From NCBI GenBank assembly GCA_030762935.1, contig CM060900.1, forward strand, positions 285,396,284 through 285,460,283: a stretch of DNA of 64,000 bases, written 5' to 3'. Positions 39,801-50,759 of the stretch are shown here, in pieces (the stretch's first letter is position 1; each line of letters opens with the position of its first letter). Made by a program: the position numbers and the translations under genes. This stretch comes from Hymenopus coronatus (taxonomy: Eukaryota; Arthropoda; Insecta; Mantodea; Hymenopodidae). The notes under the pieces were generated by a model. That model had not been told where the DNA came from and made no database searches. It worked only from the letters and a program-made list of their open reading frames with translations.

Positions 39801-42175
39801 AGCTATTCAAGAACCAGCTACTATGCATGTTCCAGAACCAACTACTATCCCTGTTCCAGAACCAACTACTATGACTGTTCCAGAACTAGCTACTATGCCT
39901 ATTCCAGAACCAGCTACTATGCCTGTTCCAGAACCAACTACTATGCCTGTTGCAGAACCAGCTACTATTGCTGTTCCAGTACCAACTACTATGCCTGTTC
40001 AGAACCACCTACTATGCCTATTCCAGAACCAGCTACATACCTGTTCCAGAACCAGCTACTAAGGCTATTCTAGAAGCAGCTACTATGCCTGTTCCAGAAC
40101 CAGCTACTATATCTATTCCAGAACCAGGTACTATCCCTGTTCCAGAACCAGCTACTGTAGCTATTCCAGAACCAGCTACTATGCCTGTTCCAGAACCAGC
40201 TACTATAGCTATTCAAGAACCAGCTACTATGCATGTTCCAGAACCAACTACTATCCCTGTTCCAGAACCAACTACTATGACTGTTCCAGAACTAGCTACT
40301 ATGCCTATTCCAGAACCAGCTACTATGCCTGTTCCAGAACCAACTACTATGCCTGTTGCAGAACCAGCTACTATTGCTGTTCCAGTACCAACTACTATGC
40401 CTGTTCAGAACCACCTATTATGCCTATTCCAGAACCAGCTACATACCTGTTCCAGAACCAGCTACTAAGGCTATTCTAGAAGCAGCTACTATGCCTGTTC
40501 CAGAGCCAGCTACTATAGCAATTCCAGAAACAGCTACTATCCCTGTTCCAGAATCAGCTACTATGCCTGTTCCAGAATCAGCTACTATAGTTATTCCAGA
40601 ACCAGCTACTATGCCTGTTCCAGAACTTGCTACTGTGTCTGTTCCGGAACCGGCTACTATGCGTGTTGCAGAACCAGCTACTATGGCTGCTCCAGAACCA
40701 GCTACTATGCCTTTTCCAGAACCAGCTACTATAGCTGTTCCAGAACCAGCTAATATAGCTATTCCAGAACCAGGTACTATCCCTGTTCCAGAACCAGCTA
40801 CTATGCCTGTTCCAGAACCAGCTACTATAGCTATTCAAGAACCAGCTACTATGCATGTTCCAGAACCAACTACTATCCCTGTTCCAGAACCAACTACTAT
40901 GACTGTTCCAGAACTAGCTACTATGCCTATTACAGAACCGGCTACTATGCCTGTTCCAGAACCAACTACTATGCCTGTTGCAGAACCAGCTACTATTGCT
41001 GTTCCAGTACCAACTACTATGCCTGTTGCAGAACCACCTACTATGCCTATTCCAGAACCAGCTACGTACCTGTTCCAGAACCAACTACTATGCCTGTTCC
41101 AGAACCAACTACTATAGCTATTCCAGAACCAGCTACTAAGCCTATTCCAGAAGCAGCTACTATGCCTGTTCCAGAACCAGCTACTATAGCTATTCCAGAA
41201 CCAGCTACTATCACTGTTCCAGAACCAGCTACTATGCCTGTTCCAGAGTCAGCTACTATAGCTATTCCAGAACCAGCTACTATGCCTGTTCCAGAACCTG
41301 CTACTGTGTCTGTTCCGGAACCGGCTACTATGCGTGTTGCAGAACCAGCTACTATGGCTGTTCCAGAACCAGCTACAATTTCTGTTCCAGAACCAGCTAC
41401 TATAGCTGTTCCAGAACCAGGTACTATAGCTATTCCACAACCAGCTACTATAGCAAATCCACAACCAGCTACTATGCCTGTTCCAAAACCAGCTACTATA
41501 GCTATTCCAGAACCAGCTACTATAGCTATTCCAGAACTAGCTACTATGCCTGTTCCAGAACCAGCTACTATCCCTGTTCCAAACCCAACTGCTATGCCTG
41601 TTCCAGAACCAGCTACTATGCCTATTCCAGAACCAGCTACTTTGCCTGTTCCAGAAGCTGCTACCATGCCTGTTCCGGAACCAGCTACTATGCCTGTTGC
41701 AGAACCAGCTAGTATAGATATTCCAGAACCAGCTACTATGGCTGTTCCAGAACCAGCAACTATAGCTATTCCAGAACCAGCTACTGTAGCTAATCCAGAA
41801 CCAGCTACTATGCCTGTTCCAGAACCAGCTACTATGTCTGTTCCAGAATCAGCTACTATAGCTGTTCCAGAACCAGCTACTATAACTATTCCAGAACCAG
41901 CTACTATCCCTGTTCCAGAACCAGCTACTATCCCTGTTCCAGAACCAGCTACTATAGATATTCCAGAACCAGCTACTATGGCTGTTCCAGAACCAGCTAC
42001 TATAGCTATTCCAGAACCAGCTACGACAGCTAATCCAGAACCAGCTACTATGCCTGTTCCAGAACCAGCTACTATAGCTATTCAAGAACCAGCTACTATG
42101 CGTGTTCCAGAACCAGCTACTATAGCTATTCCAGAACCAGCTACTATCCCTGTTCCAGAATCAGCTTCTATATCC
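36801..42175. repeat. Block D: terminal mosaic of the array
   Basis: The stretch is composed of 24-bp monomers without the 3,068-bp period. Segments resemble block B (37836 onward against 19981 onward; 38483 onward against 24462 onward). It includes a 406-bp local duplication (39753-40158 against 40159-40500). The last kilobase is the least disrupted part of the array: the forward repeat frame is open without a stop from 41090 to the edge. The final recognisable monomers end near 42175. Confidence 0.8.
39753..40500. repeat. Local 406-bp tandem duplication in block D
   Basis: The run from GCTATTCCAGAACCAGCTAC near 39753 through the marker ACTAAGGCTATTCTAGAAGC recurs 406 bp later. The period is 17 monomers minus 2 nt. 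That matches the two 1-nt deletions (CCTGTTCAGAACC and AGCTACATACCTG) carried by each copy. Confidence 0.8.
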
Positions 42176-42238
42176 TACTCGCATCAGTCCCAACTTAGCT
42201 ATCTGAATCATATACAGAATGTTACAGAATTATTATAA
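41090..42238 (+). other. Repeat-frame ORF that runs out of the array
   Basis: A 382-codon frame reads about 44 PEPATxxx repeats. It crosses the array edge near 42175 and continues about 20 codons in unique sequence to a TAA at 42236-42238. The unique tail (SISYSHQSQLSYLNHIQNV and a few more residues) has no recognisable domain. There is no convincing start context, splice acceptor or nearby AATAAA; AATAAA-like motifs occur only near 42769 and 42937. The frame could be a relic of a coding repeat from which the satellite grew, or simply the chance continuation of an open repeat frame into a short unique stretch. I favour chance, with low certainty. Confidence 0.2.
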
Positions 42239-43180
42239 ATGATTGTGTTTTACCCTTTACTGAGTGAAGAGGTGAATTTTATTTCTGAGATTGAATGTTT
42301 ATAAAACCACCAATTGCTGTTGTATGCTTTGTTTCCGGCTCTGCAGTTTAATCTTGGTTGTTTTCTCCGTTTTTGTTATTTGATGTCTTATTGTCATGAT
42401 TTTCCGTTGTTGTGTTTTGTATTTCTGTTTTTAATTTTACACTCAAACATTTAAGTGTGCACAAAGAACCGTGCTCGAGGATATGAATTATTCGTGGTCC
42501 TCCGTGCAATGAAACAACATAATCAAATGCTTTAGCAACCATGCTCAAAAGGAATGACTTATTTTAACTTATCACACACAAAATACCCATGCCTCAGACA
42601 ATACTAGCACTCATCCTCCATAATACGAATATCCAAGCCACTGTCAAACAGCTAATAGACGACGGCGATTGAGGACGTCATTGCCCACTCAGCAAATCGA
42701 TGTGCATACCTCACTTTCCTTAACAAACGCTCAGTTCAGCATTTACATACTGTGCGTTTTCATTACCCAAATAAAAGTCACTGTTGTTGTTTATGAACAG
42801 CACAATCAGGTATGCTCTGAATGTTCAAAGGTAAACAATCTCTTCAAAATTAGGTGAAGATTGTCCACAACTTTAAAGTTAGTGTGCGTATTCTTATAAC
42901 AAGTTGAATTTATGATGTCGCACTGCATCATCGCAAAAATAAAAGTTTGTCAATAGTTATTCTATATGCTTCCTTGTCATAGAAGGTTACGATTAAGCTA
43001 GAAATAATTCATCTCAAACTTTACTATGCATATATACACTTTCTTACAAACAGCATTGTGGGGGAATTGAATCCTACGAAATAATACCTAGATAGTCCTG
43101 CATTTTATTATATTATATTTCAAATTTTAAAAGACGTCTTCGTGACAAATAAAACGTTATCAGCGCGCAAAAATGCCCCG
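42239..43180. other. Unique AT-rich DNA, no gene seen
   Basis: This is the right flank of the satellite. Short open frames (42348-42548 minus, 42669-42857 plus) show no family resemblance, domain or splice context. The base composition switches sharply from about 50% GC in the array to AT-rich here. Confidence 0.6.
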
Positions 43181-43322
43181 GTATAAGTATGATTATTATT
43201 ATTAGAAGTAGTAGTAGTAATAATATTATTTATATTATTATTATTATCATCATCATTATTAATATTATTATTACTATTATTATCATCATTATTAATATCT
43301 TAATATCATTATTATTATTACT
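43181..43322. repeat. Imperfect ATT/ATC trinucleotide microsatellite
   Basis: The run is mainly ATT with interspersed ATC, AGT and AGA triplets. The apparent open frame of isoleucines and serines here is a by-product of the triplet repeat. Confidence 0.9.
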
Positions 43323-43850
43323 AGTTATCACAAAGACAACATGTTACTATTACAGAAAACAGAGAATATAATGAAACAACTGCTTTTCTTCACATAAGAC
43401 AGTGAGAAAATAAATTTGTGGTGTTTACTTATTATCGGGCACTGATTATATTTACTTTTAAATCCCATAATCTTAGTTAACTTATATAAGATAATTGAAG
43501 GCATTTTAAGCATTTATAATAGGTACATTTTGACAGCACAAGAAGTCCCATATTAATATTTCAACTAGAAATATATGGTTTAAAATATATATGTATAACT
43601 CGACTAGACTTTACCATTGAACATTTCAAACCCACGGGGAATGAGGGAGCCTTAGCTCCAAACATACCACAAGGGCTTTACACATCTAACACACTATTTA
43701 TTATTACAGCACAATAATATCAATAATAACAAACAACATCTGAATCAGCATCCATCTCAACACTAACTCTCTCCGGAGAATGGCCGTGTGTTATAGGATG
43801 CCACTTATTGTACATCTACTTCTTTAATAGGCTGCGTATTATTTGACAAC
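43323..43850. other. Unique AT-rich DNA, no gene seen
   Basis: No supported exon, RNA gene or mobile element was recognised. The short minus-strand frame at 43328-43513 lacks any recognisable feature. Confidence 0.5.
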
Positions 43851-43913
43851 AATAGTAATATTAATAATGATTATAATAATAATAACAATAATAATACTAA
43901 TAACAAGAATAAA

Positions 43914-43984
<71 letters not shown>

Positions 43985-44037
43985 TGATGATAATAATAAT
44001 AGTAATAATACATATAATAATATATAATAATAATAAC

Positions 44038-44084
<47 letters not shown>
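43851..44084. repeat. (TAA)n microsatellite, about 230 bp
   Basis: A long TAA/AAT triplet tract with scattered interruptions (CAA, AGA, GATGATGAT, ATAGTAATA). The overlapping poly-isoleucine, poly-asparagine and poly-leucine frames on both strands are artefacts of the repeat. Confidence 0.95.
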
Positions 44085-44786
<702 letters not shown>

Positions 44787-45509
44787 TTACTGTTGTTATT
44801 GTTAATGATTAATTGAACCCTGTAACAAGAAAGGAGAATATTTTCATAAAGTTTTATTGTGCTACTCATATACTGTCGTCAGTAGTAGTATACATAGTGT
44901 GTTTAAACGCACTTAAAGCTAAAGTAGAGCCTTTGTTATGATCCCAGGGAATTTACTTAAACTCCACATTAATTATCTCAAGACTAAAAAAGTGGGGGAG
45001 AGAGATGTTTCAAACTGCCTTAAATTCTAGCAATGTCGGAGGGTAGCTTGCTTGACAAACTTCATATCGTTACACTGTATATAAATAATCCATGGGTGGA
45101 GTTGGGGGATTCAAATGTCACCGAGAAAAATTCACAGATGTAAATGCTCTGTAAGATATGACCGTGGGAAATAGGTTGGCTACGAATTCTGAAGCCAGGT
45201 GTGCAGCATCTAAGTTGAAGTTGTAAGAGCTTTAATATTATTTTGAGGGACATTTTCATAAGCTAAAATTTTTATACAATTCGCTTTAATGGTTTGAACT
45301 ATGGACTCCAGCATATAAATTCCTTGTTCTTTCAAATTCAGCGGAGTAGTTGGAAGGTAACATTAAAATTTAATTTAAAACAATTGCTGTTCCTAATTAC
45401 ATGGTAGAATTAGTGGGCTTTTGCCCTAACTGAATGAGAAAATATATATCAGATGGTGCGTACCTTTCCGATGTTTGCATGTGCTACACATACCATGAGA
45501 ATGTAGAAT
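44787..45509. other. Unique AT-rich DNA, no gene seen
   Basis: No supported coding exon or element was recognised. The 65-codon minus-strand frame at 45062-45259 shows no family features. Confidence 0.5.
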
Positions 45510-45598
45510 ATGTTATTATTATTATTATTATCATTATTATTATTATTAATAATAATACTTAATAAATAAACAAATAAATAAACAATAAATTATTTATT
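45510..45598. repeat. (ATT)n followed by (AAAT)n simple repeats
   Basis: ATT triplets (about 45512-45558) pass into AATAAATA/AACAAATA tetranucleotide-like repeats up to about 45598. Confidence 0.85.
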
Positions 45599-45852
45599 AC
45601 ACTCGACTATACAAGCCTCTGTGCATTTCTGTGTTAGACCACAATAAGCTCGCTAAATTTCAGATTATATATCGTGATTTCCAATGCTAACATTTATATT
45701 ACATGAAAAAATTATGTACCACAAATGCTAGCTCATGCAATTTAGAGTAGGAGAGAGGGGGTTAGAGAGCGGGAGGATATTCAAACACTATTAAATGATG
45801 CGTTAATATACATGCTATTTTCTATCTTATCAAAAATAATCAAACGTTGTGC

Positions 45853-45853
45853 T

Positions 45854-45950
<97 letters not shown>

Positions 45951-45956
45951 GCGAGC
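45853..45956. repeat. (GA)n tract ending in (GAGC)n
   Basis: About 85 bp of nearly perfect GA dinucleotides with one AAA interruption, followed by four to five GAGC tetramers and then GCACGCG. The alternating leucine/serine frame on the minus strand comes from this repeat. Confidence 0.95.
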
Positions 45957-46056
45957 GCACGCGAAAATAAGTCGTGAACTCAGAACAACATGCATACACA
46001 TATAGTTCAAAAAGGCGTTTTCTTTGGCTATTTAAAGTAAACAACACGCGTTTTTA

Positions 46057-46259
46057 TAGTATTTAACTCCCCCTTTTACTGCAGGCGATGACACTGATGA
46101 TACATGGAATTAAGACGGAGCACCGGTGGAATGCTTTGGCGGTGGAAACCAGGGAATCCGGAGAAAACCCTCTCCTGCGACACTTTATCCATCACAAAGA
46201 CCAGATGCAGTCGCCTTGGTGAGGGGCGAGAGATGTAAACACTTGGCCATGGCGCGGCT
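46057..46259 (-). mobile_element. tRNA-derived SINE, degraded copy
   Basis: Read on the minus strand, this copy has the same layout as the copies at 48008 and 60057. It has a tRNA-like head (GCCGCGCCATGGCCAAGTG), a degraded B-box area, a TTTTCTCCGGATTCCCTGG body, a CATTCCACCGGTGCTCC segment, and a tail ending in GTTAAATACTATAAAAA. The head is the most mutated part: the A box has lost its canonical G and the B box is not intact. It is therefore an old, inactive copy. Confidence 0.8.
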
Positions 46260-48007
46260 CAAAACAACATGCGTGTTTATTACCGTGTGAAAGGATCAGA
46301 CTTGAATGGTACCTTCGTCTCTCGGCCTGCATTCACGCATACCCTCTCTAGCACAAAACCTTTGGCTGGCACGTATCCTTTCCTCTAATTGCATTACAGC
46401 AAATAATAACAACACTTCGGCTTTAATCACTAGGAACACGTTTAAAGGAAACAATGCCATGGTTTAACCTGTAAATAAATTCTCACGTGTTGACGTCTCC
46501 AAGCAAAATATTTGGCATACTGCTTTCAACAGCAAAAGAATACCTACCATCTTACAGCTCAGCTATTTGCATTCATTTCCCTTCAGGTTTCCTATAACAT
46601 AGCAAAATTTCAGCAGTCTTTTATGTTAGAATGGAAACACAATAGCGATACACTATTTCCTTATATGCAACCGTAATAAAGGTCTATTCTTGCTTAAACT
46701 TCTTTGTGTAAAGAGGAATTGTGTAGCACTCTAAAGATTCCTTTTTGCTTAAAGATCTTTGAATAAACAGGACTTGTATGAGATATCAAAGGATCCTTAC
46801 TTGATTTAAACACCGCTATGTATCTGATATTTTAAAACGTTATTTACAGGAGGATCTTTTCAATAAATCCGAAATTTTTGAACAAGTATGATTATATGTA
46901 TTATATAAAGATGCACAGCAGTTGTACATTGTTTCCATGCACGCATCCCAGGTAAATATACATTATGATATTCGCTCATTCTTGTTTACCTATTTTCATT
47001 CAGCAATCAAATGCTGAATCATACATATCGGATAAGGGGATACGCAAAGACCATATCTACTAATCGTGCACGTATGCTTAGGGGGGGGCATAGGTGAGAA
47101 TGCACGGCTATAAACAATTAGCATTAACCCCTAGATCCTTCTAGATAATGTGATGTAATCCAAAACGCAATTGTTCAGAAATGGAGCTTTGAAACGACGT
47201 TCTGGAATGTTAAAATCACGATTTACAAAACAAAATACGTAAATAAATAAACAGAGAAACAATGTTTCCATTATATACATCTTCCAAATATCAACTAAGC
47301 AATTGTAATAAACCTTTGTGTAAATCTTCTAATGCATCGACCAACATTTTGATATAGCTATTATTTTTTATAACAATGTTCAGTTTTGCTTTAAAAAATC
47401 ACTTAACTTCACTAGCATGTATAATCATGGATGCCGTTGTTTAAAAAATATCAAAACTCAATTCTAAAAGAGTGCCCATTGACAATTTTTAGAGAATACT
47501 AACAAGTTCTACATCTCCGGAGATAATTATTTGCAATTAAACGCTAAAGAGGCAATACATGGATAAATATTCACAATACTTGAAGATATAAACATAGTTT
47601 TTGGCCGGCGCTTCCAGACAAGACCATGGTAGCTCTTACTTGGATTCTGGTTTTTCCGTGTGCATATTTTTAAGTAATTCTAAATCTCACAGAAATACTA
47701 GTATAAGTTTGATAAAATTCACCATTCTCTATGGTTGTAACTTTTACAATTAGCCTTAGCCTGTAAGTATTTACACCAAGAAATGTCGCGCAGTTCGTCC
47801 TGCCCAAGAGTCGCTTTTTGACAATGACTTAAATTCATGTGAATCACCGTCATCTAGTATTTGACATATCGTGCACCATGCTTATCGTCAGAAAAGCTGG
47901 AAAATGAATTTCATTCCATCTTGGTCTATAACACCGCTGATCATTCCTAATTTTTACATCAGGGTTCCTTATGCTTCTCCTGCCAGCTGTTTTCTTTCTC
48001 TTGACGG
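46260..48007. other. About 1.7 kb without recognised features
   Basis: The DNA is unique, AT-rich and shows no open frame of note on either strand. I see no SINE, microsatellite or transposase signature here beyond short A and T runs and one G run near 47082. Confidence 0.5.
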
Positions 48008-48249
48008 GGCCGCGCCGTGGCCGAGTGGTTAGAGCACTTGCCTCTCACCTAGACGGCCGGGGTTCGATCCCAAGCGACTGCATGTGAGATTTGTGGTGGA
48101 GAAAACGGCTCTGGGGCGGGTTTTCTCCGGGTACTCCGGTTTACCCCGCCATAGCATTCCACCGGTGCTCCATCATCATTCATGTATCATCAGTGTCACC
48201 GCCTGCGGTGCCATAAGTAGTTAAAGCGGGCGTTAAACACTACCAAAAA
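48008..48249 (+). mobile_element. tRNA-derived SINE, best-preserved copy
   Basis: The element starts GGCCGCGCCGTGGCCGAG. It has an RNA polymerase III A box (TGGCCGAGTGG, 48018-48028) and B box (GGTTCGATCCC, 48061-48071), spaced as in a serine/leucine-type tRNA. The tRNA-unrelated body contains GGTTTTCTCCGGGTACTCC and CATTCCACCGGTGCTCC. The 3' part ends GCGGGCGTTAAACACTACC followed by five A. SINEs do not encode protein; they are transcribed from the internal promoter and copied by a partner LINE. No clear target-site duplication was found. The head is not a functional tRNA gene because it is joined to a body and lacks an acceptor-stem match. Confidence 0.88.
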
Positions 48250-49068
48250 TTCGCTTGAACTGTTACACTTTTTCTTTAATGCACACTGGCTGAAGGATTT
48301 GCTCCTTATTTGGAATTCTAAAATGTTACCAGTATTCACATTGCTTACTGATCCACTCCATAAAGTGAGGTATGTTTTCTCTTCACCCATGTACAATCAC
48401 AAGAAACACATAAGTCTGTTTTTACGTCAGTTTCATAATTTAACTTAATTACCTCTTTAGCAGGAGCTACTAAATTCTCCTCACATTGATCTTTAAATGC
48501 AGTGAGAAGAATGCTATTATGTTCAGAAAATATGTTTACTGGCGCACGCATGCTCAAGAAACCACAAAATAATCTCTCACCTTCTCTGCCTACCCTAGCA
48601 CGTCATGCTATAAGTTAAGTTTATTTTCTTTATATACCTTATTATTCTTAGTCGACGTTTGGAAATGTATATAATATTTACAGTTTTCACAATACAGATA
48701 CATATTGAAAACAATTCTGAAATATACCTTGTGTTCAAATAATTTCAGCTGTTTTGGTACTACGTTTAGCAGAAGCACATAAATGACTAATCATATATTT
48801 AAGAACTCGTACATGTATTTACTCTGTACTCGCTTGATTTCTTGCACTCGCTGTTTTCAGTATGATTTTCGACATACGTGTCACTATCAGGTTTTCTCTC
48901 TGAAACACTCACATTTCCAGAGCTACGTGATTTTCATCGCTGGAATGTTTGTTTGTCTTTACTTTTATTAAAAAAACTGATATGCGCTCCATGTATGGGC
49001 GATAACCTTTAAAAGGTGGACTATAAGTGACATCAGGATCGCTTAGGAGATGCCTAGCCGGTTAATTT
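48250..49068. other. Unique AT-rich DNA between SINEs
   Basis: Short frames (48345-48557 minus, 48783-48971 plus) have no recognisable domains or splice context. No RNA gene or mobile element was recognised. Confidence 0.45.
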
Positions 49069-49690
49069 GACTCACCAAAGGTGCTGTTAGGCTAACGTAA
49101 GTTAAAGTGCAGATGACAGGAGTGGTTAGGTTAGCATGGGCCGCGCCGTGGCCGAGTGACTAGACCACGCGCCTCTCACTTAGACGGCCTGGGTTCGATC
49201 CAAAGCGACCGCACGTGAAGTTTGTGGTGGACAAAGTGGCGCAGGTTTCCCCACTATTGCATTCCACCGGGCTGCATCTTCATTTCATTATCACCTGTGA
49301 CATCGCCTGCGGTGTCACAAGTAGTAAAAGCGGGTATTAAACACTACCAAAAAAAAAAAAGAAACGTTAACCTGGAGTCAGACTTAGTTTTAAGTCATCA
49401 AATAGTGGAATGGATGATAAAATGAAGGCTCAGCTTAGGTTAACATTGATAATTTAAGTTAGGTGACAACAGAAGAGAACAGGGTGGTCTATGTTAGATT
49501 AGCATAGTTGACGTCAGATTATAGACTATGGCAGGCGGATATTGGTTAATAGGAGGATACAAGAGATGACGAGAGGATTGTGTAGCTTAGGTTAGCATTG
49601 TTGGTATTAGGTTACAGTAGACGAAGATAGGATGGAATAGAAGATGCTATGAAAGAATAGTGTAGCTTAGGATACGGATGGTTACAGTCG
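49069..49690. repeat. Degenerate TTAGGTTAGCAT-rich tandem repeat, split by a SINE
   Basis: Recurring motifs such as AGCTTAGGTTAGCATT, TTAGGTTAACATTG, GTTAGATTAGCATAG and GTTAGGTTAGCATG occur near 49124, 49430, 49495, 49590 and 49665, separated by A/G-rich sequence (GACGAAGATAGGATGG). The spacing suggests an old tandem repeat with a unit of roughly 70-90 bp. The SINE at 49139 interrupts it directly after one motif. The short TTAGG words resemble the insect telomere repeat but are not in register, so no telomeric origin is claimed. Confidence 0.4.
49139..49360 (+). mobile_element. tRNA-derived SINE with poly(A) tail
   Basis: Same family as the copy at 48008. The A box is intact (TGGCCGAGTGA differs at its last base) and the B box reads GGTTCGATCCA. 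The body is shortened in the GGTTTTCTCCGG region, leaving GCAGGTTTCCCC. It keeps the CATTCCACCGG and CGCCTGCGGTGTC segments and ends AAACACTACC with a run of 12 A (49349-49360). The longer A-run and clear 5' end suggest a younger insertion than the 46057 copy. Confidence 0.87.
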
Positions 49691-49960
49691 CCATAAAAAG
49701 CTGTTGCGTCATGCATCATGCATGAATCGTAAATCAAGTGCATCGTACAATCTTTCCGTGCAGCTCATGTAGTACACTAAATTATAATTTTCTTTCAGCC
49801 TACTCTCCTTGGATTCCCTACCTCTCCTGTATTAACACAATTCATCTCCTTTAGGACCACTCTTTTCATTTTATTTATGTCCTTGCGTGTTTGTGAATTT
49901 GATGGTATAGATCCTATTAGATTTACAGCAAATTTCCAACTACTTATTTTCTAATTTCAG

Positions 49961-50405
49961 ATATACCCAGTCCTTTGAGGAATACCGCAGATTCTGGCCA
50001 TTGAGGGCAGTGTTAATGGAGGCGATGCACTCGTAAAGCTGGCTACGTTTTAAGGAAGCCACTTCATCTATCCAGCAGATCATCCTGTGCCTGCTGGAAG
50101 ACAAAATGTTAAGCCCATGTTATCAAAAGTGGCAGCGCGTTTTAAGTGATGTGCTTTCTTTTTATACTGCATAATGAAACTTGGGTCATTTGTATTGGAC
50201 TCCCTCCCAATGGAGGTGGAGTATTCCGTTTCCCAGCTTTATCAACACCGAGAAAAGCAGTCTCCTAGCAAAGAAGAAATAAATGTATTCCAAGAAAGCA
50301 TTCCATCTCTAACAGAGGCCTCCCCAGTTGAGGTTTCTCGTTTCACGGAAAATGATAAAGAAAGTGTGAAGAGATATCCTTTTCTCAACGTGAATGAATT
50401 TTATT
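49961..50405 (+). CDS. Putative first coding exon of a small membrane protein gene
   Basis: The exon is delimited by an acceptor-like TTTTCTAATTTCAG ending at 49960 and a consensus donor GTAAGT at 50406. The coding part would begin at the ATG at 50174, because an in-frame TGA lies just upstream near 50145. It gives 77 codons plus one base (phase 1). The encoded segment is polar and acidic, with stretches such as SPSKEEINVFQESIPSLTEA and TENDKESVKRYPFL; no signal peptide or known domain is visible. The next candidate exon (53205) starts in the matching phase, and the mariner at 50760-52045 would lie in the intron. I do not recognise the protein. Chance remains possible: one in three exon pairs match in phase at random. 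Confidence 0.3.
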
Positions 50406-50759
50406 GTAAGTATTGTCTTCATTGTTTAATATTAAGTACAGTATAAGATAGCTAGTTTAACATAGCATTTAATTTTTAAAGATATATTACATTATGTAGC
50501 ATTTCATTTCGTGTTCTAATATTGCAATATTGCATAAGATATTCAGAAACCGAAGTGTTTATACTTTGCTCGAAAGGCAATATGAGGTTAATATAATATT
50601 TTATGGGACTTTCAGCACATTTGTTCATGGCAACATTTTGCGTTTAAATGCAATACTACACAGTACATACTGTTCTCTTCACCCATCCTTGTGTAGAAGT
50701 ATTGGCACTTGTGTTGTACACAACTCTTGGCTAGACTTTAATAATCCCTATTTTTTACA

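Larger units (their letters stand above)
1..42175. repeat. Large 24-bp tandem satellite array (about 1,750 monomers)
   Basis: The whole interval is a head-to-tail array of a 24-bp monomer with no unrelated insertion. The consensus is CCAGAACCAGCTACTAT followed by a 7-base tag, mainly GCCTGTT, AGCTATT or CCCTGTT. Common variants are an A for G at the GCT codon, CCACAACC, CCAGTACC and GTTGCAG. The monomer is about 50% GC with about twice as much C as G on the + strand, unlike the AT-rich flank. The forward reading is an 8-residue repeat (PEPATMPV, PEPATIAI, PEPATIPV). Other frames read as YYACSRTS, LLCLFQNQ, and on the minus strand GIVAGSGT and NRHSSWFW, so open frames arise trivially. The forward frame is broken many times by CCATAACC-type stops (for example near 64, 3230, 5124, 6324) and by 1-2 nt deletions. 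The array starts outside the window and ends near 42175. A giant repetitive protein gene is the alternative, but shared lesions make it unlikely. Confidence 0.97.

Noticed and set aside
1..42175. CRISPR array
   Set aside because: The repeats are 24 bp, directly contiguous and without unique spacers, and the sequence context is eukaryotic.
48008..48082. Serine/leucine-type tRNA gene
   Set aside because: A and B boxes are present, but the head is fused to a SINE body, lacks a matching acceptor stem, and recurs with the same body at other positions.
49430..49690. Telomeric (TTAGG)n remnant
   Set aside because: TTAGG words are present but never in consecutive register; they belong to a longer degenerate unit.
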